Shown: positions 1-8,696, counted from the first letter of the stretch. The stretch is 64,000 bases of DNA from G963664585 sp963664585 (GCA_963664585.2 CAXXEO010000005.1:87103-151102), one strand, 5' to 3'. Notes: generated from the sequence alone by a model not told the origin. Numbers and translations: made by a program.

Positions 1-1983
1 AAACACATTTTGCATCGGTATTACATGGGCCGTGACGGGGACACCCTCGGTGTCAATACCGCCCAGTTGGTTCGCAAAACCGATAATAGCACCCATTTCC
101 TCCTGCATCACCCTTTTTTCTTCTTCGGAAAGGTTGAGCTTGGCTAGATTGGCCACGTTATCCACGTCTATTTCCGGCGTAGGCCGTCCGCGTTTTCCAA
201 CGCTTTTATCCCCTGTCTGGCGCTGTCCTTGACTTAAATTCAGAATGGTGAGTTGGGCTTCGTCCACCACATCGGGAGCGTTCGTCATCAAGCAAGAGGC
301 ATCCCGCACCTTGGGAAACGCAATGACCTCTCTGAGAGAATCGGCACCCACCATCAACATCACAAGCCGGTCAAGACCAAAGGCAAAACCGCCATGGGGG
401 GGTGTTCCGTACTGGAACGAATTGACCATAAATCCAAAGCGGGTTTGGATCTCCTCTTTGGAAAAACCAAGGGCTTCAAACATCCTCTGCTGAACATCCT
501 TTTGGTGGATACGGATGCTTCCGCTTCCCAGCTCAATGCCGTTAAGCACCACATCATAAGCCTGCGCTCTCACCCGTGCCGGATCTGACAACAGATAGGG
601 CATATCCTCTTTGTAGGGCATGGTAAAGGGATGGTGCATCGCCATAAACCGTTTTTCCTCCTCCGAATATTCAAACTGGGGGAAATCGGTCACAAACAAA
701 AATTGATAATCTTCTTTGCTGCGAAGGCCCAGGAGGTCGCCCAGATCGAGGCGCAAGCTACCCAAGGTTTTTCGTACAACAGAAATCTTATCTGCGCAAA
801 AAAGAATGAAATCTCCCGGTTGACCATCTACTGCCCGGATCATCGCCTCAAGCTCTTCCTGTTTAAAGTGCTTGGTAAGAATTGAATAGAGCTCTCCGTC
901 CTCGCGGATGGCTATCCAGGCCATCCCCTTGGCACCATAACTGAGCGCTTTTCTGGTCAGCTCTTCAATGGTAGTTCTGGTAAAATCGGCACAGTGTTTC
1001 GCATTGATGGCACGAACTGCACCGCCATTGTCGACAACACGGCGAAACACGTCAAAGCTGCATGTAGCAGCGATTTCGCTCAGATCTACGATGGGCAAGG
1101 CAAAGCGCAAATCCGGTTTATCGCTTCCGTACTCGTCCATGGCCTGTTGCCAGGTCAAGCGTGGAAATGCCTCTTTGACGGAAATATGCATAATCTGCTC
1201 AAATATGTGCTTGAAAAGACGCTCCAAATGTTCGAGGATATCCTCCTGCTCAACGAAAGACAGTTCCATATCCACCTGAGTAAACTCCGGCTGGCGATCA
1301 GCGCGGAGATCTTCATCGCGGAAACATCTGGCAACCTGATAATACTTGTCGATACCACCCACCATCAGAAGCTGCTTGAAGATCTGAGGCGATTGGGGAA
1401 GCGCGTAAAAGGTGCCCGGGTGGAGACGGCTGGGGACCAGATAATCTCTGGCACCCTCCGGTGTGCTCTTGGTAAGAATGGGGGTTTCGACCTCTATAAA
1501 GCCATTGTCCTCCATAAAGTTTCGTATGATTCCAAGCGTTTGCTGGCGAAAGCGAAGGGTTTGCACCATGGCGGGGCGGCGGATGTCCAAAAAACGATAT
1601 TTTAAGCGCAGATCTTCTCGCACATTAGTACCGTCCTCCAACAAGAAAGGCAGCGGCTGGGCCTCAGAAAGAAGCTGGACACGGCTGGCCCCCAGCTCAA
1701 TGGTGCCAGTTGAAATTTTGGCGTTAACTGTTTCCTCATCCCGAATGCGAATAAGCCCGCTTACCGCAATCACAGATTCAGTTTTCAAGCTCTCCGCTAT
1801 GGCAAACTCTTCTTTTGACAGCATCTGCGCATTAAACACGATCTGAAGCGTGCCTTCGCGATCTCTTAAATCGACAAAAACAACACCGCCCATATCTCTT
1901 TTTGTCTGCGCCCATCCCATCACTGTCACAGACTGACCGACATTTTCTTCACGCAATAAACCGCAGTAATTGGTTCTTTTCAT
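1..1983 (-). CDS. aspS-gatC: Aspartyl-tRNA synthetase fused in frame to GatC (3' end outside window)
   Basis: Residues 1 to about 585 are a bacterial-type AspRS: an N-terminal anticodon-binding OB fold beginning MKRTNYCGLLREE, then a class II core with FRDEDLRADRQPEFTQ (motif 2) and GGFAFGLDRLVML (motif 3). No stop follows. After a short linker (GDKSVGKRGRP) the frame continues into DVDNVANLAKLNLSEEE and ends at the edge in HVIPMQNVF, the pattern of GatC, the small subunit of Asp-tRNA(Asn)/Glu-tRNA(Gln) amidotransferase. I checked the frame at several points from base 1983 to base 1. AspRS charges tRNA with Asp; GatCAB converts misacylated Asp-tRNA(Asn) to Asn-tRNA(Asn), so the fusion would tether both steps. 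Residue 31, where His or Leu separates non-discriminating from discriminating enzymes in other bacteria, is Met and does not settle specificity. gatA and gatB would be expected beyond the left edge. The start follows a purine-rich GGGAGG site. Confidence 0.93.
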   Translation of the reverse strand, partial: MKRTNYCGLLREENVGQSVTVMGWAQTKRDMGGVVFVDLRDREGTLQIVFNAQMLSKEEFAIAESLKTESVIAVSGLIRIRDEETVNAKISTGTIELGASRVQLLSEAQPLPFLLEDGTNVREDLRLKYRFLDIRRPAMVQTLRFRQQTLGIIRNFMEDNGFIEVETPILTKSTPEGARDYLVPSRLHPGTFYALPQSPQIFKQLLMVGGIDKYYQVARCFRDEDLRADRQPEFTQVDMELSFVEQEDILEHLERLFKHIFEQIMHISVKEAFPRLTWQQAMDEYGSDKPDLRFALPIVDLSEIAATCSFDVFRRVVDNGGAVRAINAKHCADFTRTTIEELTRKALSYGAKGMAWIAIREDGELYSILTKHFKQEELEAMIRAVDGQPGDFILFCADKISVVRKTLGSLRLDLGDLLGLRSKEDYQFLFVTDFPQFEYSEEEKRFMAMHHPFTMPYKEDMPYLLSDPARVRAQAYDVVLNGIELGSGSIRIHQKDVQQRMFEALGFSKEEIQTRFGFMVNSFQYGTPPHGGFAFGLDRLVMLMVGADSLREVIAFPKVRDASCLMTNAPDVVDEAQLTILNLSQGQRQTGDKSVGKRGRPTPEIDVDNVANLAKLNLSEEEKRVMQEEMGAIIGFANQLGGIDTEGVPVTAHVIPMQNVF

Positions 1984-2052
1984 AAATACCTCCCGCAATG
2001 ATGCCATCATACGATAACAGCTTTCTAAACACTTTAAGATTACATTTCTTTC

Positions 2053-2156
2053 TATAGTTGATTAACTTGAAAACAAGCTTGTGATTTCTTCCCCACCGAA
2101 GGCGGGGTAGAAAATGATGTTTTATATATAGCCAGTTTTTAAGTTAATTGGCTATA
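2053..2156. repeat. Family A palindromic repeat (copy A1) inside the aspS leader
   Basis: About 104 bp, bounded by TATAGTTGATTAACTTG on the left and CAAT/GGCTATA on the right, with a central hairpin (here CCCCACC/GGCGGGG). The outer arms are imperfect inverted repeats of one another. The same element recurs about eleven times in the window. This copy lies between the T-box terminator and the aspS start codon, so it would be transcribed as part of the aspS 5' leader. Confidence 0.9.
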
Positions 2157-2234
2157 CGTCACCGTCATGGGGAAGAAATTCAAAGGACAGCCTTTTTGAA
2201 TTAAAAATAGTAATAGATTGCTTAAAAAAGAAAA

Positions 2235-2512
2235 ACAAAAAAAGCCCTTCATCCCGAATATGGGACGAAAGACTTGCTTCCGTGGTACCACCCAAATAAA
2301 CTGCTTTCGCAATTCACTCATTCAACACGGGCCGAGGCCGATGTTTAGCGGTTGTAACGTTCCGCTGACGACTAAGCCTACTTGCCATGCTTTCGGTTAG
2401 CAACTCCGAGATGTTCTTCCACCAAATCTCCGTACCGGATTTTCACCATCGCCGGCTCTCTGTAACTTCACTTTTGGTCTACTCTTCTCATCACAGTTTT
2501 TGATCATTTTAT
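2235..2512 (-). promoter_or_regulatory. T-box riboswitch upstream of aspS-gatC with GAAC specifier
   Basis: Read on the minus strand, the leader contains the T-box core GGGTGGTACCACGG (2281-2294), preceded by a long Stem I with the AGAGAGCCGG apical segment, and followed by a terminator hairpin TTCGTCCC/GGGATGAA plus a T tract (2230-2262). The specifier loop carries the AGTA loop-E strand on its 5' side. On the 3' side is GGAAGAACA (GAAC at 2413-2416), followed by TCTC, which pairs with GAGA of the 5' side. GAAC holds both GAA (Glu) and AAC (Asn). Uncharged tRNA binding would favour antitermination and raise expression of the fusion gene. Confidence 0.92.
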
Positions 2513-2520
2513 TATACTAC

Positions 2521-2549
2521 ATTGTAGTGTAGACTTTAAGATTTGTCAA
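2521..2549 (-). promoter_or_regulatory. Sigma-A promoter for the aspS T-box leader
   Basis: TTGACA (2544-2549) and TACAAT (2521-2526) are separated by 17 bp on the minus strand, placing transcription start near 2513 just before Stem I. The stretch from 2550 to 2723 holds only a degenerate hairpin (CTCTGCCCGCCCC) resembling the one at 16492. Confidence 0.8.
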
Positions 2550-2723
2550 CTAGAATTTTATCATAAGTGCATATATTTTATTTGTCTTATCCTTAAGCGC
2601 CCATTGGAAACGATTTTCTAAAGGAACGTGTCTTATTTCACTCTGCCCGCCCCGTCTGGGACGTGGAAAAGGAAATGGTAATCCCAATTCAATAGGTTGA
2701 AGCAGCTTCGAAAATTGGACGGC

Positions 2724-3293
2724 TCAGCTTTCATAGGTTTTAAGAATACCTTCGGCAACTTCCCGCCGGGTCAGGCGCAAATCCATCGCCTGTTTTTCGA
2801 TGTATTTATGTGCCTGTGGCTCTGAAATATTCAGATACTGAATTAATACACACTTGGCACGGTCAATGAGTTTGATGTCTTCAATCTTCTGCTGCAGCTT
2901 GACATTTTCGTTTTTCAAACCAAAAATCATTCTTTGGGAAGCGGTAACAAGCTTCAGCGCATGTTTAAAGAGCGGCTTACTCATCGTTTTTGCAATCACA
3001 AAGACGCCATAGTCCTCTACTTTTGCGGAAATAATATCGGCAATCTCTGTCTTGACGATCAAAATAACGCCCGATGTGGCCGTTTCAGTGATCATTTTAG
3101 CCAGCTCATGACCAAATTCATCCACAAGTGGCGCAATAATAATGATAATTCCATAGCTTTGATCAGTAATAAGCTTTCTTACCTCTTCGCCGCTAGACGC
3201 CATGGCGATCTGCGAATAGCCGTTAGCCTGTAAAAGCCCTGTCAAAAGCTCTTTCCCTTTGTCTGTACTGGATACAATGAGAATGCTGTCCAT
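2724..3293 (-). CDS. ANTAR-domain response regulator (RNA-binding antiterminator)
   Basis: A 189-residue protein with a receiver-like fold (about 1-120) and a C-terminal ANTAR three-helix domain (about 125-185: KIEDIKLIDRAKCVLIQYL, then a helix ending LRLTRREVAEGIL). ANTAR proteins bind paired RNA hairpins and prevent intrinsic termination. The receiver lacks the usual phosphoacceptor: the strand where an Asp is expected reads IIIIIAPLVDEFG, so control is probably not by classical phosphorylation. It lies 286 bp downstream of the last glutamate synthase gene on the same strand. In Clostridia such regulators are often found with nitrogen assimilation genes, so control of the neighbouring operon or glnN is plausible but inferred. 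Confidence 0.88.
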   Translation of the reverse strand: MDSILIVSSTDKGKELLTGLLQANGYSQIAMASSGEEVRKLITDQSYGIIIIIAPLVDEFGHELAKMITETATSGVILIVKTEIADIISAKVEDYGVFVIAKTMSKPLFKHALKLVTASQRMIFGLKNENVKLQQKIEDIKLIDRAKCVLIQYLNISEPQAHKYIEKQAMDLRLTRREVAEGILKTYES

Positions 3294-3419
3294 CTGATCA
3301 CCATCCCTTTAGACAGAGTAAATCACTTCTAAATATTAAGATAATACATTTGTTTGCCATGATATGCAACCTATTTTGCAATTATGTAATACTTACCCCA
3401 AATTAGACGGCAATCATCA

Positions 3420-3454
3420 CTCTGTTTCCCCCGCCCCCGTCAGGAGAAACAGAG
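3420..3454. repeat. Intergenic hairpin (CTCTGTTTC arms)
   Basis: CTCTGTTTC and GAAACAGAG flank a C-rich loop in the 286-bp gap between the glutamate synthase operon and the ANTAR gene. It belongs to the loose third group of hairpin repeats (compare 8929 and 16492). It may end or attenuate the operon transcript, but there is no clear T tract. Nothing else was recognised in 3294-3579. Confidence 0.6.
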
Positions 3455-3579
3455 GTGCGTTACAGTGTATCCCATCCAGCCTTTCGGACCATTACATGCT
3501 ATTCGACAATGAAAATTTTTCTTTCTACACCCATGAGCAGAAAAAGGATAGTAGACGCAATTTATAAACCAGAATAGGT

Positions 3580-4302
3580 TTAATTATATGTATAAAGCTG
3601 TTTATATGGGTTCTTGGTGTCTGGCGTCAACAGATAAAAGGGTTTTGAAAAAACATCGTTTTTGTTAATTCGAAACAATTTGCAAAATTCGTCCAAATTG
3701 CTTTCAATGGCGCGCAGATCCTCATCGGTCGCCCTGGCCGCCACAACCTGTTTGGGCAAATCATTGGTCAGCTTTTCACACCGCAAATAGATCTTGCCGC
3801 CGTGCATACCTGTTCCACAGAAAAAACCGACTGGTGTTCTTCCTTCTGTTCGTAATCCCAGGACGATAATCGTCCCCCCAGCCTGGTATTCACCCAGAAA
3901 GCTTCCGGCATTTCCGCCAGCAATAATGACAGGGTTTTTCTCTTTGTATGCCTTCATGTGAATGCCGGCCCGGTAGCCGATATTCTCCTTTACAAAGATT
4001 TTTCCCCCACGCATCGCATAGCCGGTGGCATCGCCCGAAGAGCCATGAATAAAAATGGTCCCTTCGTTCATGGTGTCCCCTGTGGCATCCTGTGCATTCC
4101 CGTGAACCGAGATATTACTGCCGTTGAGATAAGCACCCAGGGCATTGCCGGGGGTTCCGTTGATGACGAGGTTGAGTCCTGAGGAACCACTGCCGATATA
4201 GCGCTGCCCCATGCAGCCATCAATTGTAATCTTTGCATCGCACGAATCTTTAATCTTCTGATTCAGTTCCTTAAAATGCATCTGATTGGCAATGATATTC
4301 AT
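3580..4302 (-). CDS. gltB3: Glutamate synthase GXGXG-domain subunit
   Basis: 240 residues made largely of the right-handed beta-helix of the glutamate synthase alpha-subunit C-terminal domain. Repeated G-x-G-x-G turns such as GGNAGSFLGEYQAGGTIIVLG and GTGMHGGKIYLR are visible. In classical GltB this domain is structural, holding the amidotransferase and FMN domains together; here it is a separate polypeptide, as in archaeal and many clostridial enzymes. Its ATG overlaps the stop of the upstream oxidoreductase (ATGA), showing translational coupling. It is the last of the five structural genes. Confidence 0.92.
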   Translation of the reverse strand: MNIIANQMHFKELNQKIKDSCDAKITIDGCMGQRYIGSGSSGLNLVINGTPGNALGAYLNGSNISVHGNAQDATGDTMNEGTIFIHGSSGDATGYAMRGGKIFVKENIGYRAGIHMKAYKEKNPVIIAGGNAGSFLGEYQAGGTIIVLGLRTEGRTPVGFFCGTGMHGGKIYLRCEKLTNDLPKQVVAARATDEDLRAIESNLDEFCKLFRINKNDVFSKPFYLLTPDTKNPYKQLYTYN

Positions 4303-5531
4303 TTTCTGGCACCCCCTAATTGTTTCGCTCTTTCTTTTTGTGAAAAAGCCATCAGCTGTGGTCTTTCTTTGATCAGCTCATAATCAATCAAGTCCAGAGG
4401 AGTCTTCTCCTTGATCAATGAGGTATAAATTCCGGCTCTGGCAACGTCTCCCACGAGAATATATCCCTTCAATAAATTATCCTTTGAGACAAGCTTTTTA
4501 TAATTTTCCGTTTCGTTTTTCACATACTCATCGCCCTTACAGCATCCCGCTGTAATCACATGAAGCCCAAAAAAGCCAATCGAATTCATAGGGATCGCCT
4601 TGTCATAAGATTTTTCTCCGCAGGCCATATGAATGCCTGCTACCTCGCCCTGCATATACGCATTGGGGAGAATAGCCATGATGTGAGATTCATCGGTGGA
4701 AATATCAAAGCTTTCCGTACAGTCACCTGCGGCATAAATATCCGGTATCGATGTACGGCAGTTCCGGTCGGTGACAATACCCCTGTTCATGCAGACACCT
4801 GCCTCAGCTGCAAGCTGCGTATTGGCACGGACACCCACGGCAATCACCAAAACGTCAAACTCTATCTTTTTTCCGCTTTGCAGTAGCGCTGCGTTCAAGT
4901 GAAATTCTTTTACACCATCCGACAAGATAAACGCAACATCATGCTTTTCTATATGTTTTTTTACAATTACAGAGCTCTCTTCGTCCAGAATGCTTGGCAG
5001 GATCCTTTCGGCAAGATCCACCACTGTGACACTCTTCACCTTTTCGGCTATACCCTCGGCGCATTTGAGACCGATTAATCCGGCACCCATAATTAACACT
5101 CTGCTGTCTTCACAGATGCACGTGTCGAGTGCCCGGGCATCGTCAAGAGACATAAAGGTGAACCTATTTTCAACTTGTTCCAACCCGTTAATCGGTGGGA
5201 TCACCGGATATGAACCGGTCGCTATCAGAAGTTTATCGTACTGGATGGCTTCTCCACCATCCAGTAGTACAAGCTTTTCATCTGTAAGAATCCGACTGAC
5301 GGTCTTGCCAAGCAAAACAATGCAATTCATGTCTCTATAAAAACTGTTGGGGCGGTATTGCATTTTTACTTCATCTGTCTTACCGCATAGCAGATAGGAA
5401 ATCAGGGGGCGAGAATAGGTGTGGTGCTTTTCCTTTGAAATCACAGTTATCGGACTGTTTTGATCAATCCGCCTGATTCCCTCTATGCAGCCCACGGCGG
5501 CAGTAGAGTTGCCAATGATCACATAATGCAT
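4299..5531 (-). CDS. FAD-dependent pyridine nucleotide-disulfide oxidoreductase of the glutamate synthase cluster
   Basis: About 410 residues with an N-terminal FAD-binding motif (IIGNSTAAVG), a central NAD(P)H-binding motif (IMGAGLIGLKCAEG), and the second FAD contact IYAAGDCTES. It resembles NADH-dependent nitrite reductase/rubredoxin reductase type flavoproteins. In this operon it probably feeds electrons from NAD(P)H through the ferredoxin-like subunit to the FMN subunit. I chose the ATG at 5531 because GAGAGGTG lies eight bases upstream, just past the preceding stop; an upstream in-frame ATG at 5564 would overlap the ferredoxin gene. Confidence 0.9.
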   Translation of the reverse strand: MHYVIIGNSTAAVGCIEGIRRIDQNSPITVISKEKHHTYSRPLISYLLCGKTDEVKMQYRPNSFYRDMNCIVLLGKTVSRILTDEKLVLLDGGEAIQYDKLLIATGSYPVIPPINGLEQVENRFTFMSLDDARALDTCICEDSRVLIMGAGLIGLKCAEGIAEKVKSVTVVDLAERILPSILDEESSVIVKKHIEKHDVAFILSDGVKEFHLNAALLQSGKKIEFDVLVIAVGVRANTQLAAEAGVCMNRGIVTDRNCRTSIPDIYAAGDCTESFDISTDESHIMAILPNAYMQGEVAGIHMACGEKSYDKAIPMNSIGFFGLHVITAGCCKGDEYVKNETENYKKLVSKDNLLKGYILVGDVARAGIYTSLIKEKTPLDLIDYELIKERPQLMAFSQKERAKQLGGARK

Positions 5532-5538
5532 CCTTTTT

Positions 5539-5967
5539 TCACCTCTCTTCAAATACGATGGCATTGTTCGGGCAGCCCGCTACGCAAGCCGGAGCCATGT
5601 GAGAATTTTTTGTGCAAAGCTCACATTTTTGTATCACACCGTTATCCGATGGCATGATAGCACCATACGGACAGGTAAGCACACAGGTATAGCAGCCAAC
5701 ACATTTGTCCGTGTTAATTGTAATGACACCTGAATCAATCGTAAGGGCGCCGGTAATACAGCCCTTGACACATAATGGCTCTTCACAGTGGCGGCAGGAT
5801 ACCGCGAAGCTAATGCCGCCGCTCTCTTCAATCCGTATCCTCGGATTGATTGAAATGTCTTTTAAGGCTTTGACCATATCAATCTTACCGGAATTGGCAA
5901 AAGCACAGTAGTATTCGCAAAGATGGCAGCCGAGGCACCACTTTTCATTCACATATACTTTTTTCAT
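5539..5967 (-). CDS. 4Fe-4S ferredoxin-type subunit (HycB-like) of glutamate synthase
   Basis: 142 residues with four cysteine groups: CLGCHLCEYYC, CRHCEEPLCVKGC, CVGCYTCVLTCP and CELCTKNSHMAPACVAGCP. This layout fits polyferredoxin electron-transfer subunits of the HycB/DmsB type carrying up to four [4Fe-4S] clusters. It lies three bases after the FMN subunit and eight bases before the flavoprotein, so it is the likely wire between them. Confidence 0.92.
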   Translation of the reverse strand: MKKVYVNEKWCLGCHLCEYYCAFANSGKIDMVKALKDISINPRIRIEESGGISFAVSCRHCEEPLCVKGCITGALTIDSGVITINTDKCVGCYTCVLTCPYGAIMPSDNGVIQKCELCTKNSHMAPACVAGCPNNAIVFEER

Positions 5968-5969
5968 AC

Positions 5970-7475
5970 TTACTCCCCTGCATGCGCTATGCCAAGAATA
6001 TCAAGTTCCTTCTGGTTTAAGCCTATGCCTCTAAGCATGATGCGGTTGCCTTTTAAAGCCTCAATCGAATTAATTCCCATGCCACCCATCATCTCCTTGA
6101 TCTCATGCTGCCAGGCCGTGACAAGATTCACCAGACGCTCACACCCGATATCAGGGTTTAACCGTTTGACCAGCTCCGGCCTTTGTGTGGCGATACCCCA
6201 GTTGCATTTGCCGAGCTGGCAGCTTCTGCACAGGTGGCATCCAAGGGCCAAAAGCGCACTCGTGGCGATATAAACGGCGTCTGCCCCAAGGGCAATTGCT
6301 TTCACGATATCAGCGCTGTTGCGGATGCTGCCTCCCGCAATGACAGCCACGTTGTTCCTGATGCCTTCTTGACGCAGGCGTTCATCCACGCTGGCAAGGG
6401 CAAGTTCAATCGGAATACCGACATTATCCCTGATCCGGGTGGGGGCTGCACCCGTCCCCCCCCTAAATCCGTCAATGGCGATGATATCTGCGCCGCTGCG
6501 TGCAATTCCGCTGGCGATTGCGGCAACGTTATGGACAGCCGCTATCTTAACAATCACTGGCTTTTGATAACCGGTCGTTTCTTTAAGCGAATAGACAAGC
6601 TGACGCAAGTCCTCGATCGAATAAATATCATGATGGGGAGCCGGTGAAATTGCGTCCGCGCCCTCGGGGATCATTCTTGTCTTGGAGATATCCCCTACGA
6701 TCTTTGCACCGGGCAAATGCCCTCCTATTCCGGGCTTAGCTCCCTGGCCTACTTTTATCTCAATCGCGGCGCCGGCTTCCAGATAATCCTTATGTACCCC
6801 AAACCTGCCAGAGGCGACCTGTACGATCGTATGAGCACCATACGGATAAAAATCCTCATGCAGCCCTCCCTCTCCAGTATTGTAAAGAATGCCGAGTTCC
6901 TCTGCGGCACGGGCAAGGCTTGCGTGAGCGTTATAGCTGATCGAGCCATAAGACATTGCAGAAAACATAATGGGGACAGATAATTCAAGCTGAGGAGCAA
7001 GGTTATTGACTATTTTACCATCCTGATCCCTTTGGATTTTGTTCGGTTTGGGCCCGAGAAATACCTTTGTTTCCATCGGCTCACGCAGGGGATCAATGGA
7101 AGGATTCGTCACCTGAGAAGCATTGATCAGCATCTTATCCCAATAAACAGGATAGGGTTTCGGGTTTCCCATCGAGGAAAGCAGCACACCGCCACTTCCC
7201 GCCTGGCGGTAGACTTCAGAAATAACGTCACTTGTCCAGTTGTGGTTTTCTTTAAACGCATGGTCGCTTTTTACGATTTTCAATGCTCTTGTTGGGCACA
7301 GTGAAACACATCTGTGACAGTTGACACATTTCGCATCGTCGCTTACCATCCTGTTTGTCTCTGAATCAAGGCTGTGGACTTCATTGGCGCACTGCCTTTC
7401 GCATACACGGCAGGTGATACAGCGAAAGGCGTTTCTGATGACCTCATAGTCGGGGTACAAAAAATCAATCGACAT
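5970..7475 (-). CDS. gltB2: Glutamate synthase FMN-binding catalytic subunit with N-terminal ferredoxin domain
   Basis: 501 residues. The N-terminus (about 18-70) has two 4Fe-4S motifs (CRVCERQCANEVHSL and CVNCHRCVSLCP). The remainder is the glutamate synthase TIM barrel binding FMN and 2-oxoglutarate: GEGGLHEDFYPYG, GQGAKPGIGGHLPG, and the 3Fe-4S site CHLCRSCQLGKCNWGIATQ. It catalyses the reductive amination of 2-oxoglutarate to glutamate with ammonia channelled from the amidotransferase subunit. The start codon overlaps the stop of the preceding gene (TAATG). Confidence 0.95.
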   Translation of the reverse strand: MSIDFLYPDYEVIRNAFRCITCRVCERQCANEVHSLDSETNRMVSDDAKCVNCHRCVSLCPTRALKIVKSDHAFKENHNWTSDVISEVYRQAGSGGVLLSSMGNPKPYPVYWDKMLINASQVTNPSIDPLREPMETKVFLGPKPNKIQRDQDGKIVNNLAPQLELSVPIMFSAMSYGSISYNAHASLARAAEELGILYNTGEGGLHEDFYPYGAHTIVQVASGRFGVHKDYLEAGAAIEIKVGQGAKPGIGGHLPGAKIVGDISKTRMIPEGADAISPAPHHDIYSIEDLRQLVYSLKETTGYQKPVIVKIAAVHNVAAIASGIARSGADIIAIDGFRGGTGAAPTRIRDNVGIPIELALASVDERLRQEGIRNNVAVIAGGSIRNSADIVKAIALGADAVYIATSALLALGCHLCRSCQLGKCNWGIATQRPELVKRLNPDIGCERLVNLVTAWQHEIKEMMGGMGINSIEALKGNRIMLRGIGLNQKELDILGIAHAGE

Positions 7476-8566
7476 TACTTATCATCTCCGTTTAGTGTTA
7501 CTATGACCGGTTCCCCGCCCTTGGGTGACCATATTTTATCAGGATTGGGTTCAATGACTCTGATAGCGCATTCTTCGCTTGCCATATACACCATGTCGTT
7601 TTTTTCAGCGACCACCATTGAGCGCAATTTCAGTCGGTCATTCAGAGCCATCAGTCCTCCATTAAAACCGAGAAGAATGGAAAATGGACCGGTAAGCAGC
7701 AAACTGGAAAAAGCATTTCTAAAGTAAGTGAGCTTATCTTTCTCTTCCTCGCTTTTTTGGGCGATTGTGGTCCAGAATGGCGCTGCAATGACACTGGCGG
7801 CCTCTTGCATCGTCAACCCCTGTCCTCTGACAAGATAATCAAGTATATAGGTTATCACTTCGGTATCCGTGAGTAGGTTGCATTTATATCCAAACATCTC
7901 GATAAAACGACGGTTTGCGTCATAGGATGAAATTTCTCCATTATGTACAATAGAAAAATCCAGGAGGGAAAACGGGTGCGCACCGCCCCACCATCCCGGT
8001 GTGTTGGTGGGATACCGACCATGCGCCGTCCAGGAGTAGCCTTCGTATTCTTCAAGTCGGTAAAATTCGCCTACATCCTCCGGGAAGCCAACCGCTTTAA
8101 AAACGCCCATGTTCTTTCCGCTGGAGAACACATATGCACCGTCAATTTTCGTGTTGATCATAATTACCGAGCGGGCTGTAAATTCCTTCTCGTCCAATTG
8201 GCTGTCCGCAAGCTTTGTAGGCAGCGGCTCGATGAAGTACCGCCAAATCAGCGGCTCATTTTGAATCGCAGGTATTTTCTTGGTCGGGATTTTTGAAAGA
8301 TTTACAACTTCAAAATTCTCATTTAAGAATTTTTCACAATTCTCCTTCGCCAAGGTATTTTCAAAAAATACATGAAAACAGTATAAATCCTTATATCCTG
8401 GATAAATCCCATAGCCTGCAAAGCCCCCTCCCAACCCATTGGAACGGTCATGCATGGTGGCAATGGATTTGATGACTACATCCCCACATGTTTTCTTGCC
8501 GCTCTTGGAAAATATGCCTGATATAGCACATCCAGACGGAATTCTCACTTGTCCTTCTTTTTTCAT
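7475..8566 (-). CDS. gltB1: Glutamate synthase glutaminase (class II amidotransferase) subunit
   Basis: 363 residues forming a class II glutamine amidotransferase domain. The catalytic Cys is at position 13 (IPSGCAISGIFSKSG), so a short leader must be removed or tolerated. Other family signs are WTAHGRYPTNTPGWWGGAHPF and IVHNGEISSYDANRR. It hydrolyses glutamine and passes ammonia to the FMN subunit. It is first in the operon, preceded by AGGGAGG nine bases before the ATG and by a sigma-A promoter near 8670-8696. Confidence 0.93.
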   Translation of the reverse strand: MKKEGQVRIPSGCAISGIFSKSGKKTCGDVVIKSIATMHDRSNGLGGGFAGYGIYPGYKDLYCFHVFFENTLAKENCEKFLNENFEVVNLSKIPTKKIPAIQNEPLIWRYFIEPLPTKLADSQLDEKEFTARSVIMINTKIDGAYVFSSGKNMGVFKAVGFPEDVGEFYRLEEYEGYSWTAHGRYPTNTPGWWGGAHPFSLLDFSIVHNGEISSYDANRRFIEMFGYKCNLLTDTEVITYILDYLVRGQGLTMQEAASVIAAPFWTTIAQKSEEEKDKLTYFRNAFSSLLLTGPFSILLGFNGGLMALNDRLKLRSMVVAEKNDMVYMASEECAIRVIEPNPDKIWSPKGGEPVIVTLNGDDK

Positions 8567-8668
8567 TCCAGTTTACCTCCCTGTAAGAAAAGCGTTCATT
8601 AACCGGCATATCATAAAGTGGATTATACTTTAAACTGCATAATAATAAATGTCTTTGTATTGTAGTCA

Positions 8669-8696
8669 ATTATACATAGCAGTGGAACGCTGTCAA
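8669..8696 (-). promoter_or_regulatory. Promoter of the glutamate synthase operon
   Basis: On the minus strand TTGACA (8691-8696) and TATAAT (8669-8674) are 16 bp apart, giving a leader of about 95 nt. The gap 8567-9021 therefore holds two divergent promoters, an attenuator-like hairpin and one palindromic repeat. Confidence 0.7.

Noticed and set aside
994..1605. Long open frame (203 codons) on the plus strand
   Set aside because: It lies entirely antisense to the clearly conserved aspS coding sequence and has no ribosome binding site or recognisable family.
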